This document shows, piece after piece, positions 22,764 to 35,016 of a DNA stretch of 64,000 bases. Origin of the DNA: Capillidium heterosporum (taxonomy: Eukaryota; Entomophthoromycota; Entomophthoromycetes; Entomophthorales; Capillidiaceae); the NCBI GenBank assembly GCA_016630905.1, contig WBMQ01000005.1, positions 248,001 to 312,000 on the forward strand. The letters are read 5' to 3'. The translations under genes were made by a program, and so were the position numbers. How positions within the stretch are numbered: the first letter of the stretch is position 1; the number at the start of each line of letters is the position of its first letter. Below the pieces are notes generated by a model. That model did no database searches. It had not been told where the DNA came from and was given only the letters and a program-made list of their open reading frames with translations.

Positions 22764-24047
22764 ACACAGCCGATATGAAGCACTTTGGTTTACTTATACG
22801 ATAAATGTTTGAAATATTGGAGGGTTAAAGGACTGCTTGATATAGCAAGCCAATATTAAAGTTACTTGGTGTATACATTACGAATTTGCTTTTGTCTAAA
22901 AGCCAAGCTCTTTTTTAGTTATAAATAGGATTCATATGAAAACCCCAATAGTACTGGAATATCTAATTGCTGTGAAGACATATAAGGTATTTATATATAA
23001 ATGGTGATAATCCAAATATATAGTTTAAATTAAATATATTTGTAATGCTACATTTTATAAAGTAAAGGTAAAACATATATTAAAATATTGTAGAACTACT
23101 ACTACGGTGGCACCTTTATTAGAAAACCGTAGTTTATACTCAATAGATGTGTATCAGCTTTTAGGCATAGGCTGGTATAACCTCTAGACTCTGTTGAGCG
23201 AGCCCATTAGTTGCTAGGGTATTTTATCCCAAATTCGACTAGTACATTCAGAACAAAGCTTCACCGGGTAAAGGCAACAGCTTTAATTGCTCAACTTCCA
23301 CTTTACGAAGCTTTCCAATTATAATATAAAAGTTGCAGTTTCAACTGGTTTCGTATTGGCTTCCTCCATTGTTCCAGATTAAATTTCCAATAAAATCTAA
23401 TAGTATTAAAAGTCGCTGTTCTTTCAATTTGGAACATGTTGGCATAGGGTTGGAAATATTGGTTCCGGCTCCGTTAAAAATTATCAGAGGCGAAGCTGAT
23501 CAATTTACTCAATGAACCTTATACAGACCATTAACAAGCAGCGATACCAATTCTAAACACATATATAAATGCATCAAATTTTCCTACAAATCTAATAGGT
23601 CCAAAGCTTAAATGCCCACTTACCCAACATGGCAAATTCGACAAAAACACTATATTTGCATACACTAATGAATGTGGACTCATCCTAAAAAGGAACTATG
23701 TATTTATATAAATGGTAATAGTTGCATTTCATGTTAGCCTGGAGTCAAAATTAAAGTTGGGTTGATGAAAACTTCGGTAAATGCATATAAAAGTCAATAG
23801 TTCATATAAGGATAGAGATGAAAAGTTCAACTATTACTCCAATGAGGCGTCCGAAGGAGCTGTGTTTTTATTATTTCTCTCGAGGCATGGAGCTCAAGCA
23901 GATTTACCAAAGATTCATTGGATTTAAGTGATATTATTTGTGAAAAAGTTGGAAGCTAGAAGTAAAATGCAACAGCTACCTTGAGATCCATTAGCATAGA
24001 ATTGCTATGAAAACATCTACACTTTTACATGAACTTGCAATATAGAT
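22764..24047. other. Gene-poor spacer
   Basis: Only short open frames (for example 23333-23515) are present, without a start or a domain. Confidence 0.3.
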
Positions 24048-24141
24048 TTATAAGAAAAGGTTATGTTCGATGGCCTCTTCCAAGACAGCTTCATACTTCT
24101 TGATGCTACGATTGGCCACAATGTCCAAACTCTCTTTGCTT
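24048..24141 (-). pseudogene. Coding-like C-terminal fragment
   Basis: A 30-codon open stretch ends at a stop at 24048 with protein-like content (SKESLDIVANRSIKKYEAVL). Upstream frames are closed. It may be the last exon of a lost gene. No family is recognised. Confidence 0.25.
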
Positions 24142-26204
24142 ATGTAATACTATCCGCTACACCTACATCGTAAAATTTACTGCATAGATCACTGCCAATG
24201 TATTACTTGGTTCAGCAAAACTGAGTAGCAACATTCAGTCCAAAATGCGGGCGTTTTAGTTCAAAGGGCAATATAATTAAGCTATATTCGAAACCATATA
24301 TTGTGCATTTTAATAGGAATTACAAATATCTTCATATATGACTTTAGCTTATTACTATATAAAGGAAGATTCGTCCGACTATTAAGCTATGAGCTATTAG
24401 CGTAAAGTCCTACGAAATAAGCTATCGCTTCCGCATACTTCAAAGTGATACTAGGATGAAAGCTTTGCCTATATTTGTGCAAATGTCGAGAAATACCGAT
24501 GCCATAATAAAAGTAAATTTACAGATAGTGGCTTCCAATATTAGAACGAGCACCTTGGGACTATAAAATTACAATTTTATTTGATATACACAGATCTATC
24601 AATAAATTGGCTTTCATACTGGAAATTTCAAGGTTCAATTTCGGAAATTGCCACAAATCTAGCATATATGAAGATATACCTTACAGCTATTAGTAAAAGT
24701 TCGCTAATACAGTAGCTTCCCAGTGCTGCCAACTTAATTTTGGCAAGCACAAAGTATGGCTACTACACTACGTCGCTGCTGTAAATATATGCTCCAGCTG
24801 TCATATAGATGCTAATGAATGTAAAATTCCATCAAGCTAATAGCTAAAGCCCATAAATGCTATATTCGCTAACTATCGAGATCAGTTGACTGGATGCTAA
24901 ATATCGGATTAAAATCTAATTAGCCTAAGAACTATTGCTAGTGAAATTATAGGGGCGATGTTTATTTTTGAGGTTTATAGTTCTACCTGATATAAAAGTA
25001 CCTTTACATACTGCAGAAAGGAACCATCGACTATATTTTTGTGGCTTGGTATGAGTGAAGGATAGTATACGTAGACATTTGGATTTGTGCAAATAGTGAG
25101 ACAAGTAAGCATATGGGGCTATGGCTCTTTATCCGTGACTACTATTCCATTGCCTAGTGTTTATCTTTTCTGGTATGGATCCAAGCCACCTCACCATCCC
25201 TAAATTTAGAGGATTAAATTTAATCTAGGTGTATAAACTTCATTCTTGGAATTCTTGGGGGTGATGGAAATGAAACCTCTACCATCCAATTGATCTAAAT
25301 CGACCAATAAGCTTTTAGTATGCTGATGTGTATTGGATCCATTTATATTTTATTGGTATGTAAAGCAACGCATCGACAGTAATCTGTATTAAAGGTAAAT
25401 GTATGGATGGATTGAAATTAACAATTTAGATGGCGATGTCATCAAACATATATACTATAGATTCTCGACAAAATTGTCGATAAAACCGGGATATTTTACA
25501 TTACTATATTAGTACCTTTTGGAAGAGGTACGGAAAGTACGGCGAGCTATATTAATGGTCTTATAGTACTTAGTGGTATGCTTTGGATAGGAAATAGTTT
25601 TTTGTATACATAGACATGTGGATCACCAATTTATATCTACTATATACTAATATGGAAAGTATTTATTGTTATAGCAATCCTCGTACGGACTTTATGTAGA
25701 ATAGGTTGAGGGCTTGACTATACTTTGATGGAGTAAGCTAGGTAGCATTTTGACAGCTGTATGTAGATGAATCACCTGAAATACTTGTAATATCTTAGGC
25801 AAGTACATAAATATTAGCATATAATCAAACTGGGTGCCATGCTCATTTAGGTAGCAAGACAAAACTATAGCAATTTGCTAATTGAGTGATGCTGATCATC
25901 TTTGACAAAGATTCTAGAGTCCAGCTAAAACTTGATACGGTTTAGCATTTATAAACCTCGCTAAACTCTTCCATTGGCTGGAATAGGTTGTCATGCCTTC
26001 CAGTATTGTCGTAACATTTGATCTAGGCACCCCATCTCAGTGAATGCTTGGGCTAAACTGGGACTTTTAAACCGGAGCCTCTATAAATTGTTTCCAAATA
26101 TATTTCTCGCCCTTGCCAAATATATCTATATTGGAATTTTACAAAAAGCAACCTCTCAATTACTTCTGCCTATAGTAAAATAGTAATTACCACCTTCCCA
26201 TACC
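24142..26204. other. Gene-poor spacer
   Basis: No supported gene, repeat or RNA. Confidence 0.35.
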
Positions 26205-26835
26205 ATGACACCGGCAGAGGGGGTTTTGAAGTTCCTATTTAGGAAGCTGACCGTGGATTTAGATATAGCTTGGTGCTGCTGCCGTAGGTGTGTCTTTCCA
26301 ATTCGGTACGGTCTAGATCGAACTGTCCAGCAAAATTGGTTTCATGTTTTTGTAGATAGGAGCTACAGTTGTATGACCCTTTCCTTACCCCCTAGTTTCC
26401 AACCCTGTCTACTACTAATAAGCTGGCATCCATATAGATCGCCACTCAAAAGTGCTGATTTATACGAATAATAGATATTTTCCTATTCAAGTAGCAATTT
26501 TGCTCCGTCTCAAAACATCCGCAAAGGTGGCCGTACCAATAAGGAAATCCATACCGTAATCCTCGCACCGCGTATCCATATATGACTATTAATATAAGCT
26601 TCATAGGAGCATTTCATATACCATTGCCAGTTTCAACCCATATTATTGGCATGCATAGTTACCAGCAGGCGATGTGACCAATTGGCTTTCAGGTTTGGCA
26701 TGAGGCGAACCTAAGAGAATAATAAGGTTCTAGCAAGCATCCAGCGAATACCCATTTGGAAATTCCAAATTGGTACTTGCTTGATAAACTTATACCAAAC
26801 AAATCTACCCCCCAGATCTCGGTAAGTAGCACTAA
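26205..26835 (-). pseudogene. Decayed coding region of unknown family
   Basis: GC content rises relative to the flanks. Minus-strand pieces with coding character occur between stops, including EIWGVDLFGISLSSKYQFG near 26720-26820 and MDTRCEDYGMDFLIGTATF near 26500-26575. A plus-strand ORF at 26205-26471 overlaps but is Cys/Trp-rich and looks like an antisense shadow. The pieces suggest one broken host gene. I cannot name it. Confidence 0.3.
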
Positions 26836-26936
26836 ATGATCACTCTAGAATGAAATTCCAATTATAATTTAGCTAACACTGATAAATTCTTGAAAATGTT
26901 GTAAAGTTTGCATAAATGCTAAAATTAGATAAGGTG

Positions 26937-26944
26937 TATAAAAG
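26937..26944 (+). promoter_or_regulatory. TATA box of PH-domain gene 1
   Basis: TATAAAAG, 52 bp before the ATG at 26989. Confidence 0.55.
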
Positions 26945-26988
26945 GGTAAGCTCCATTCCAAATGTAAAAAGTTAAAAACTTTCAAAAT

Positions 26989-27771
26989 ATGATTTACGAT
27001 CAAAATAGTAGCATCATCAAAGAGATTGACAACCTTCTAGAGGGAGTCACAACGGCAAGAGACCTGGATTATGAGGAATGTGAATTGGAGACCATCAACG
27101 AAAACTCTACCAAGACCCAGCAACTCCTCACCGAGCTGGACAGCTGCATCCAGAAGCTAAGCTTCAAAGAACCCCAACCAGAAGCCCCCTACCTACAAGG
27201 CAAGCGCAAGGACTCCTACACTTCGACGTCGTCGTCCATAAGCTGCGAGCTGGACCCTTCCTTACAGATCGACATCGTAGAAGCTAAAAGATGCTCCACC
27301 TTCCACGGTGTCCTAACCAAGCTCAGCCAAAGGTCCATCCCCCTATTTAAATTGAAGAACCGACAGTATTTTGTCCTAGCTGGTCATACTCTACTACGAT
27401 ACAAGCTCAAGAACAAGGAATACATTCTATGTGGTCAGTACAACATCACCTCCATCACTACCATCTGTGTCACTGATAGGTTCAAGGGTGAGAAATTCGC
27501 CTTCAGCATCACTGACTTTTCCAACTTTGAGTTGAACCTCATCGCTGACGACTCGCAACAGTTGTCCAGCTGGCTGTACCACATCAAATACATCATCTCT
27601 ACCTGTAAATACTCTACTAAACCTTTACCTTCCCCACCCATGGCCCAGGAACTTGCATCGGCAACTAATACGGACAAAGTTAGTTCTATTCCAGTACCCA
27701 ACTATCCCAAGAATCCTAGGCGGATGACTAGCTTCCAAAGCTTCCAACCCAAACTCGTTGCCCTTATTTAA
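26989..27771 (+). CDS. PH-domain protein, divergent paralogue 1
   Basis: Intronless, 260 aa, ATG start. An acidic N-terminus (about 1-95) is followed by a pleckstrin-homology-like domain (about 106-205): HGVLTKLSQRSIPLF (first strand and variable loop), RQYFVLAGHTLLRYK, GEKFAFSITD, FELNLIADD, and a C-terminal helix with the hallmark Trp (SSWLYHIKYII, about Trp195). The domain is clearly paralogous to the genes at 44355, 49606 and 51291 (shared FKGEKFAFSI and FELNLIA), but the N-terminal half is unique. The basic KLK..R loop could bind phosphoinositides, so membrane recruitment is plausible, not proven. No catalytic domain is attached. Confidence 0.8.
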   Translation: MIYDQNSSIIKEIDNLLEGVTTARDLDYEECELETINENSTKTQQLLTELDSCIQKLSFKEPQPEAPYLQGKRKDSYTSTSSSISCELDPSLQIDIVEAKRCSTFHGVLTKLSQRSIPLFKLKNRQYFVLAGHTLLRYKLKNKEYILCGQYNITSITTICVTDRFKGEKFAFSITDFSNFELNLIADDSQQLSSWLYHIKYIISTCKYSTKPLPSPPMAQELASATNTDKVSSIPVPNYPKNPRRMTSFQSFQPKLVALI

Positions 27772-28389
27772 TCATCAAAAATGTAGCCTTGTTGTCAATT
27801 AGTTAATAAATAAAAGTACGTTTGTATAGCATATATGTCTTTTGAAATAGTAAATAGTAGTAGTTTAATATAGTTTTAAATAGCCATATACCAGATTTAG
27901 TTTTACACAACTAGTGTACCTACTCAATTCAAATAACCTAATAATATTTTTACAATTAAATATATAAATCAGTTTGATTCTCCTGATCTTAATGGCAATC
28001 CAATTCTGATGACAATTGCAAAATGATATTGTATTACTGCAATGCCATCTGAACTTTGAAAATTAACAATCAATCTTGAACTTTGATTTATGCTATAGCA
28101 CTGGTAAGTACTAAAACTTTACTACCGCCTCCATCTATTCAATCTAAACAAGTTTTACTACTTATCTTGGATTAAGATTGAACAGAGGTAGTAAGTAGAG
28201 TTGATAAATAGAAGATGAGGTTTCAGATGAGCGATAGAGTTCACTTTGCTGAAGGTGTAGGTGTTGGATTTTTGAAACGATCGTATAATTTATGTTTTCA
28301 GATAGAGGATATGACTTTAGTCGAATATGTAGTGCACTTGGCCAGGATCTAGGTAGTAGATCCTTTAAACAATTCATATAGTTTGAAAA
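27772..28389. other. Spacer after PH gene 1
   Basis: An AATAAA signal lies near 27806. The minus-strand ORF at 28162-28377 is not supported by any motif. Confidence 0.35.
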
Positions 28390-28722
28390 CGATCACATGC
28401 TTTCCATAGAAGATTTAACTTTCATACCACAGCTCATTCCGTAAAACTTGTTAAAGTTCTCTTAGAATACAGTATAGGTTTAGAACAGTCTAATATATTT
28501 TCAAAATATTATGATAAACTAAATAGGAGTCACTACAATTCAAAGTTCCTCTAATCCTGAAATCGATGGCACAGCCTTGGAATTAAATGCGGTACACCTT
28601 TCTAAAATTTTACGAAATCCAAGTTTGTCACTTATCCTACTCAAAAATATGCCTTTCCTTCCAAAAAAAGGATACTTAATATCCGACAGTAGACAGCTTA
28701 GTCTCCTTTTAGGGTAGGTAGC
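28390..28722 (+). pseudogene. Leucine-rich decayed coding region
   Basis: Two consecutive open frames, one base out of register, have clear coding character: a first part with KLVKVLLEYSIGLEQSNIF and a second with ELNAVHLSKILRNPSLSL. No ATG with promoter spacing was found. It could be a relic of an alpha-helical or leucine-rich-repeat host protein. No family is assigned. Confidence 0.28.
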
Positions 28723-30525
28723 ATAATTCAAGACCGGACGAAACTTTCACTTTTCCCTAATCCAGAGAAATCTTAATTTGAACAGAGGAATCGGACGGAG
28801 GTTGCAAACTTTTCCAAGCCCGAGCTTTTTCATTTATCTGCCTATAGATTAAGAACCATCTTAAGTGGATACCTAAAAGGGCTTTTGGTTACTTGATAAG
28901 GAAGTATTTGAAGTAATAGCATGTATATATCATGGGCTCGCCATATTTAACTGCCGTAATGTGGGGATTTCATTATATTGGCACAATGACAGTGACAAGT
29001 ACTTTTAGCCATCACAATAGAAGTACTGGATAAATGGGGTAAGTCGTTTACATAAATTCTATAATTGATTACTTGGACTATAACAGGACTATGTAAAAGG
29101 TAAATTGAACATTGATCTGAGATACAAGTCTGTAAATGAAGTAGTGGCTAATATCTAGCTAGAATGCCAATATTTTGGAGATTGAACGTCAGTCACTTTA
29201 AAACGTAGTGTCCGATATTCCGAATTATGATCTGGAGTTTAGAACCAAACCTAATAAAAGCTTGATACTCTTGGATTGTCAATGCCAAATATTATTGCCA
29301 ATCTCTAATATAAACTTTGCTAATTTAGTTTAAATATCTGGACTAAATATCTAATTTAGTAGAAGCAAAAAATTTCCGTACTAATTAATGACCAATTGCT
29401 TAAAGTTTAATATTTAAAATATGCCAACTGTACTTATAAATATGTTCCGTTATTCTTTAAAAGGATAATTTCAATTTTTCAAAGTAGTGATAGCTGATAT
29501 TGATCTCCTATCAGTAGTTTGTAAATAGCACAGCACCTATTCTTATTACCTATAACTCACTTATAAAAGTTCACTTTTAGAAAGCACAAACATATAAAAC
29601 CCCACATTCCCAGCTATAAACTGATAAGCTCGAATCGTTGATAGTTTGGTTTAGTGCCTACGCTTTACTTGTATTGGGAGGTTCAAAGTTTGCAACCAAC
29701 ATCCCATCAAAGTTATCAATCCAAAGATCATCTTTAACAAGGTTTAAAAATAAGCTTTGTTAACTAAATGAATCTAACCTGATAAACCTGATGCCCAACC
29801 AGATGTAAAACTTGAAACCTAGCATCGCATATGGAGTATACCGAAACTAAAGAACAATTTTTGTAATTGCTAGATGGACCAACTCTTGACTAGGTCAAAA
29901 ACTTGACAAAGTTCGAGTCAGTAATTGAGCTCAGACACTCCTTTTAGTAAAAATGTCCTTGGATGAGCATATATACCACCCACCTTGTTTGGCAAACGAA
30001 ATCCGTTGATAAATTTAGGACTTTATCTTTGTACCTCTTCAATTTGAGAAGTTCTTGCTCTTTACAATTTTGGTGATAGCCAGGTTTCTTTGCTTCTATG
30101 CTGGTTTACAAAATACCTTTTATACAAATATTGGATAGCTTTTGTATTGATTCCATATAATAGTTGCCCAAATCAAAGTGTGGATTGTTCAAATCTAATA
30201 GAAACTTTGTACTGGTTTTATAAAGTTTTAATGTATAAATCATGCGCATTAAGCGTTACTAACTATGAACAATCCAGTTCAATCTAGGAGTATCTCAATG
30301 CAAGTGGAGCTTTGTCCAGGAATTATGGGAAAGCTTTCACAAGTTAGTATTGTAAAGATGGGACCAGAATTCCGGAATGAAGCAGTATACAGCCTCCTCC
30401 TAAGCCTATTACAATTTTAAAATCAGGGTTGTAATAAAACTGACTTCAAGGATAATAGGTTTATAAGGGTGCATTGCAACTCTTATAACCCTAATCCCTT
30501 TATCGCTTCGTACACATAATTCAAA
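28723..30525. other. AT-rich spacer
   Basis: No supported feature. Confidence 0.35.
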
Positions 30526-30557
30526 TGCCTTTTTACAAGTTTAATTGTAAAAAGGCA
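30526..30557. repeat. Perfect 13-bp inverted repeat, 6-nt loop
   Basis: TGCCTTTTTACAA and its exact reverse complement are separated by GTTTAA. In RNA this would form a stable hairpin. It lies in a spacer about 430 bp upstream of the two-TM protein gene. Function is unknown. Confidence 0.6.
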
Positions 30558-30991
30558 CCCAGTATTTCAAGACAGATTTGAATTCAGGCTTACAAACCCA
30601 CCTCTTGATTAAACTTATAATGACATCACTTTTAATATAGAGCATTGCGAAAAGCAGAGCCAAAAAGTTCTTGAAAGAGTTTACAAAGGTTCAACTTGTT
30701 CCCAAAGCCAACTTTTGGAAAAGTTTATCCAGCCTCCAATTTAGCCAATGGGAGCTTGGACTAGAGTTAAGTTTAATCCGACTTTTGGAGCAATCCTAAG
30801 GCAAAGGAAGGAGATGGGAACCGGTTTGTAGGTTTTTCAATCAATTACTGCTTACAAATCTTAAGTCGGCTTACAAGTCAATTAACCAACACATAGACGA
30901 TAAAAGTGGAAGCGTAGCTTGAGGTGTACTAAGTTATATAGTTTACAATACAGTTTTAAGTTAGTTTGTGTTAGACTAGACGGAATAGATA

Positions 30992-32058
30992 ATGACTATG
31001 CTGACAGTTCCAGTTGAGGGCACGATACCGACGCAACCGGAACCTTTACCTCCCACTGATGAAGCTATTCAAGTTCAAGTTGAATCTGGAGCTTCAAGTG
31101 TCGAGTCTACTATACAAGTACCAATCCAACTCAATCAAAGCCAGAGTCCCGATCTACCGACTCAAGTTTCGACACTTCTATCCTCCACCCTAACTACCCC
31201 AACCCTACATGAATCTTCTCTACCCAGTGAAACTGGAACGCCAACCTCAACGTCACAGCTAATAGAAAGGACCATTGAAACACCTACTTCAACTCAAAAT
31301 ACAACACCTCTTTCCTCCAACCTAGCAACCCCAACTCTAAACGAAGTTACCTTATCCAATTTACCTACTCCAACTTTAACAACCAGTCCTACCTACGACT
31401 TCCCCAATCACACCTCGAGGCACCTGCAGCCTCCTTTGATCCAATTAGAACTTACACCAGCCCAACTCGAACGGTTACGAACAGTACAGCCTATAAAGAT
31501 CAAGTACCACTATTTGTTTAGTATGCACATGGGCCATGCACTTTCCGAAGTCATCTTCAACAACGACCCCCAACTTCTGCTTCAGTTTAAAGAAAGTGTC
31601 AAGCGTACTTTCCTATATCGAATCCTCATTCTATTGGCTATAGGTTTGGCAATAGTAATTACAGTAGCAGCTGTCTTGAACCACTATCCCATCTACATCT
31701 TTTGGACCGTTATCTTGGAGGCAGCTTTGATATTCTCCCAGCTTATGGTAACTATTTTATTTTATACTATGTTTATAACTGTTTTTTGTAAATATAGTCT
31801 ATGCGAAGGTACATCTTTTACCTCAACTACCCGGAAACCCATCCTAGTTACCCGGGTACCGATCCATTAGTAGAACGCAACAACCCTGAGAATGTAGATA
31901 GTTTGGTACCACCACCACCCAGTTATAATCTGGCCCAGTTGGAACCACCTGCTTACGACCCTTATAAGGTGGAAGAAGATGTAATGACCAGGCTGGATGG
32001 CAACAACTCGTTAGGGTTGACGTTGAATCAAAGTAGTACGAGACCGCCACCTGTGTGA
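30992..32058 (+). CDS. Two-TM membrane protein with Ser/Thr/Pro-rich N-terminus and PPxY motifs
   Basis: Exons are 30992-31747 and 31798-32058; the 50-nt intron starts GTAACT and ends ATATAG. The product is 338 aa. Residues 1-140 are rich in Thr, Ser and Pro with internal near-repeats (LSSTLTTPTLHES, LSSNLATPTLNEV) and look disordered. Two hydrophobic segments follow (about 207-229 and 233-252), then a cytosolic-type tail with PPSY (292-295) and PPAY (302-305). PPxY motifs are ligands for WW domains, typically of Nedd4/Rsp5 ubiquitin ligases, so a membrane adaptor or substrate of such a ligase is a reasonable guess. No transporter or enzyme signature is visible. Two in-frame ATGs (codons 1 and 3) are possible starts. 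Confidence 0.72.
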
Positions 32059-32279
32059 TACTAGATATTGGTAAATGTGCTTTTGTATCTAAATATAGTG
32101 CTTTGACGTCTAATTAGTTGAGATGGTACTGAGCCTGTGTCGTACCCTCTTTAAGTTATCCTTATCTATCGTTTAAAACTTGCTTTAATAAATATTGGAA
32201 TTCTACTTGTTGGTATCTTTTTGGCCAGCTATAAGCTTCACACAAAACTTTCCGGGATTTGTTGAGTTGCTTCTATCAG
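32059..32279. other. 3' flank of the two-TM gene
   Basis: An AATAAA signal lies near 32187. Nothing else is seen. Confidence 0.35.
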
Positions 32280-32484
32280 CTATTTGGATAAACCTAGTAA
32301 GATTATCGTATTGAAGAGCCCTTTTAATCCACTTGGACTGAATTCAAAGTGAAATTCCACCATCCAACAAACTTGAGCTCCAGTCGAAAAAATTGGTGGT
32401 TCAAGAACCAGCTGCACTAAGTCGAGATATAACGAACCTATTCCTTAAAGCGATATCCCAAAACGAAAGCCTGATAGTAGTTTA
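32280..32484 (+). pseudogene. Coding-like fragment of unknown gene
   Basis: One open frame (LDKPSKIIVLKSPFNPLGL) runs into a stop and a second frame continues at once (IPPSNKLELQSKKLVVQEP) to a stop at 32484. The amino-acid content is protein-like, no start is seen and no family is recognised. It is probably a broken host gene. Confidence 0.3.
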
Positions 32485-33547
32485 AGTTTAAATGCAAACA
32501 GGAAGGATGATACGCGAAAAAGAGAGATTGTAATAAAAAATCAATCAAAGATTTGAATTTTTCCTAAAAAAGGTATGCGTCCTAACTTGCTATCACCACT
32601 AGTCCTCATCTATTAAATTCCATGTCTCCAATAGATCTACTGGGCTTTACCTGTATAGTGCATGCTTACAACCTACCGAACAACAGGATCACTTAGAAAC
32701 CTCGACTATTTGGCAAGGTAGCCTTAACTAAAATTTCCTACATCCCAGATCTGTATCTCATTTACCAATATATTGATTTCTATTTCTGTATTCGGATAGG
32801 CAAGTATAATTATATATGTTGACTGCCTCTTGTAACAAAATATAATATAAAATTTATATATAAACTTATATTCAAATTTAGCAACTTGTTAATCAAAAAT
32901 AAAACCTACAGATCGGTGTAGTGCTCAATAGTCCATGTTGAACTACTTTATTCAAAGCTTTATTAAGAAAGGGTATATATTAGAGAAATAAGTTTCGGAT
33001 ATAGTTCTGAGCAACCAATATCTTCTAAATTTGGGAGGCAACTAGGGGTAAGAATGATGCACAGAAAATCAATTTCCACCAAAAGATGGAGATGCAATAT
33101 AGTTTCAAATCAAGTAGCTCATGTTTGCTATAAGCACTCCTACCTTTTTCAAGGCTTAAATATCAAGTTTTCCAACTTTAGAATTGGTGTATCTCTGTAA
33201 ATCTCCAAAAGGTATATTTTAAACAAAGTGCCAACTTTAAACTGGGGGCGTATATGTAATTACATTATATATCTCTTTAATTGTAAAGTATGTCTGATAA
33301 AGCTTAAGAAAGAGGTTTGTAGATTCGGAAACCAACATATAAAGTCATGGATGTACCTTCTTTGCCAACTTGAATCTGAATCAAATGTTTGTCAATATCA
33401 TATATATATTTGACAAACTGTTTAAAGCATTGTATTCCTTTTAAAAATATTAAAAGCAAATTAAAAAATTCCTTTATTGTGCATTATCCACACCAAAAAG
33501 GTAGAAAATAGGAAGTTTAGTGAAAAGGGACTAAAGTTTATATGAGA
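32485..33547. other. AT-rich spacer
   Basis: No gene is supported. About 65 bp at the right edge are shared with the 3' flank of gene B. Confidence 0.35.
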
Positions 33548-33931
33548 TCAGTACTTTCGTACCTCCCTAGTCAACTTGGATGACCAAGGGCACCAGAAAT
33601 TGTTGGGTAAGAACGCTCCTCCGACTTCACCCAAATTCTCTTCAACATACTGGATGGTGGCATCACATACCTCAATATTCATAAAAAAGAAATTGATTTT
33701 GGTTAAATGGAAAGACCATTTTGGATTATAGTTCTTCTTTCCCCTGACGATGGTACCAGCAACATGGGTTTCCATGGTCTCATTCCCGCTCAGGATATTG
33801 CGAGCGTGCTGTATGAGCTTGGGATCGGTCAACTCGAATATGAACTCACAGCTTCCGGTGTCGCCGTTTTTGAAAGCGAAGAGGGCGCAGTTGTAGGCTG
33901 AGGCTAGTAGTAGTAAGAGGCTGAGCTTCAT
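33548..33931 (-). CDS. Secreted BP74-N-like protein, gene B' (inverted copy of B)
   Basis: Intronless, 127 aa, same length and start as gene B (ATG at 33931, signal peptide MKLSLLLLLASAYNCALFAF). All family motifs are kept: FIFELTDPKLIQHARNIL is unchanged, IEVCDATIQYVEEN and FLPNNFWCPWSSKL are near-identical to B. Differences from B include DGNAGSREF versus NGDTGSCEF, which adds a third Cys. It is divergent from A'. Promoter, TATA box and both upstream elements were duplicated with it. Its intact frame beside a broken A' suggests that B is the member kept under selection. Confidence 0.75.
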   Translation of the reverse strand: MKLSLLLLLASAYNCALFAFKNGDTGSCEFIFELTDPKLIQHARNILSGNETMETHVAGTIVRGKKNYNPKWSFHLTKINFFFMNIEVCDATIQYVEENLGEVGGAFLPNNFWCPWSSKLTREVRKY

Positions 33932-33978
33932 AATTGTGTAACTGTAAGTTGTATCGATTTTTAGACCACTGTCACTCC

Positions 33979-33986
33979 TATTTATA
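33979..33986 (-). promoter_or_regulatory. TATA box of gene B'
   Basis: TATAAATA on the minus strand, 55 bp before the ATG, identical in position to gene B. Confidence 0.6.
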
Positions 33987-34059
33987 CGGTAGCTATAGAT
34001 AAAAGTGATAGTTCCAAATATACAATTATAACTTGCCATTAAAGTGCCTATAGTAGTTC

Positions 34060-34101
34060 AGTGAAAATCCATCCGTTCCGTCAAAATGCACCTAAAGGCA
34101 T
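34060..34101 (-). repeat. Upstream element, proximal copy before B'
   Basis: Minus strand reads CCTTTAGGTGCATTTTGACG followed by GATTTTCACT. It matches 20109-20150. Confidence 0.55.
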
Positions 34102-34147
34102 GATAAATAATGAGTTATAGCTTCAAAAATAAAAAGTAGTTTGCAAG

Positions 34148-34184
34148 AAATCCATCAGCTCTGTTGAAATGCAGCTGAAGCCAT
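34148..34184 (-). repeat. Upstream element, distal copy before B'
   Basis: A diverged copy (GGCTTCAGCTGCATTTCAAC on the minus strand) corresponding to 20001-20034. Confidence 0.45.
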
Positions 34185-35008
34185 AGTGGACGGTGGATCA
34201 TGGCTTTGCATTGAAATGAATTAGTTCTGATTTAATGTAACTATATCCTGACAATTTGTTACAGCTTTGATACATTTAAATAGGACGGCTTACTTTTAAT
34301 GCAACTAATGAGTGCCTATAATTAAGCATTTGAGACTTGATTTCGTTTACAACTATATTTCACTTTAATAAATGAGGCTTACATCCAATGGCTCCTATAT
34401 CTCTTTCACCGTGATTGAAAGTTGGGCCCTGTATCACCAAGACTATCCTAAAACGAAGACTGTTGTCTTTAGTTCCAGGCTAGACTCGCTGCCATTGAGC
34501 AATATCAAATTTACAATACAGTTGCTTTCAAAAAGCACAATATAAGCTACTATTTCACTATTGTCAATAAAAGTTGAGGTTAAGTTTCAAAGGGGACTTT
34601 AGTTGATGACCGCTATGCAATAGGTAGGTCTAAATACCATCTCCAACTTTATGAGAACTAAGATCGGATAATGTCTAGTCTAATTTTAGCCAAAAACTAG
34701 CCTATATATAGCTTAGATGATTTTTATAGCCACTCTATAAAACTTATACTTGGAAATAAAGGGTCATAGATAATAGCTGTTATGGAATTGATAGTTAAAA
34801 ATGGCAAAGTTGGATGAAGGTCATGACCCAATACTTATATTTAGTAAGGTTTGCATGTGTTGTCATAAAATATATAAGGGGTCATAATTGTCTAAATGTA
34901 AATAGGAGATACTTTGGGTGGATTTAGGTTTATAGGTAAAAGTGTTCAAAAACACTAGTCTAATTCTATCTGGAGAAGGTTCTAAATGGATTGAAGCTTG
35001 AATTAAAC

Positions 35009-35016
35009 TATATAAA
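35009..35016 (+). promoter_or_regulatory. TATA box of gene A'
   Basis: TATATAAA, about 60 bp before the ATG at 35072. Confidence 0.55.

Noticed and set aside
33707-33901. Plus-strand ORF antisense to gene B' (and 20309-20503 minus antisense to B)
   Set aside because: Conserved only because the sense strand is conserved; no signal or promoter of its own.
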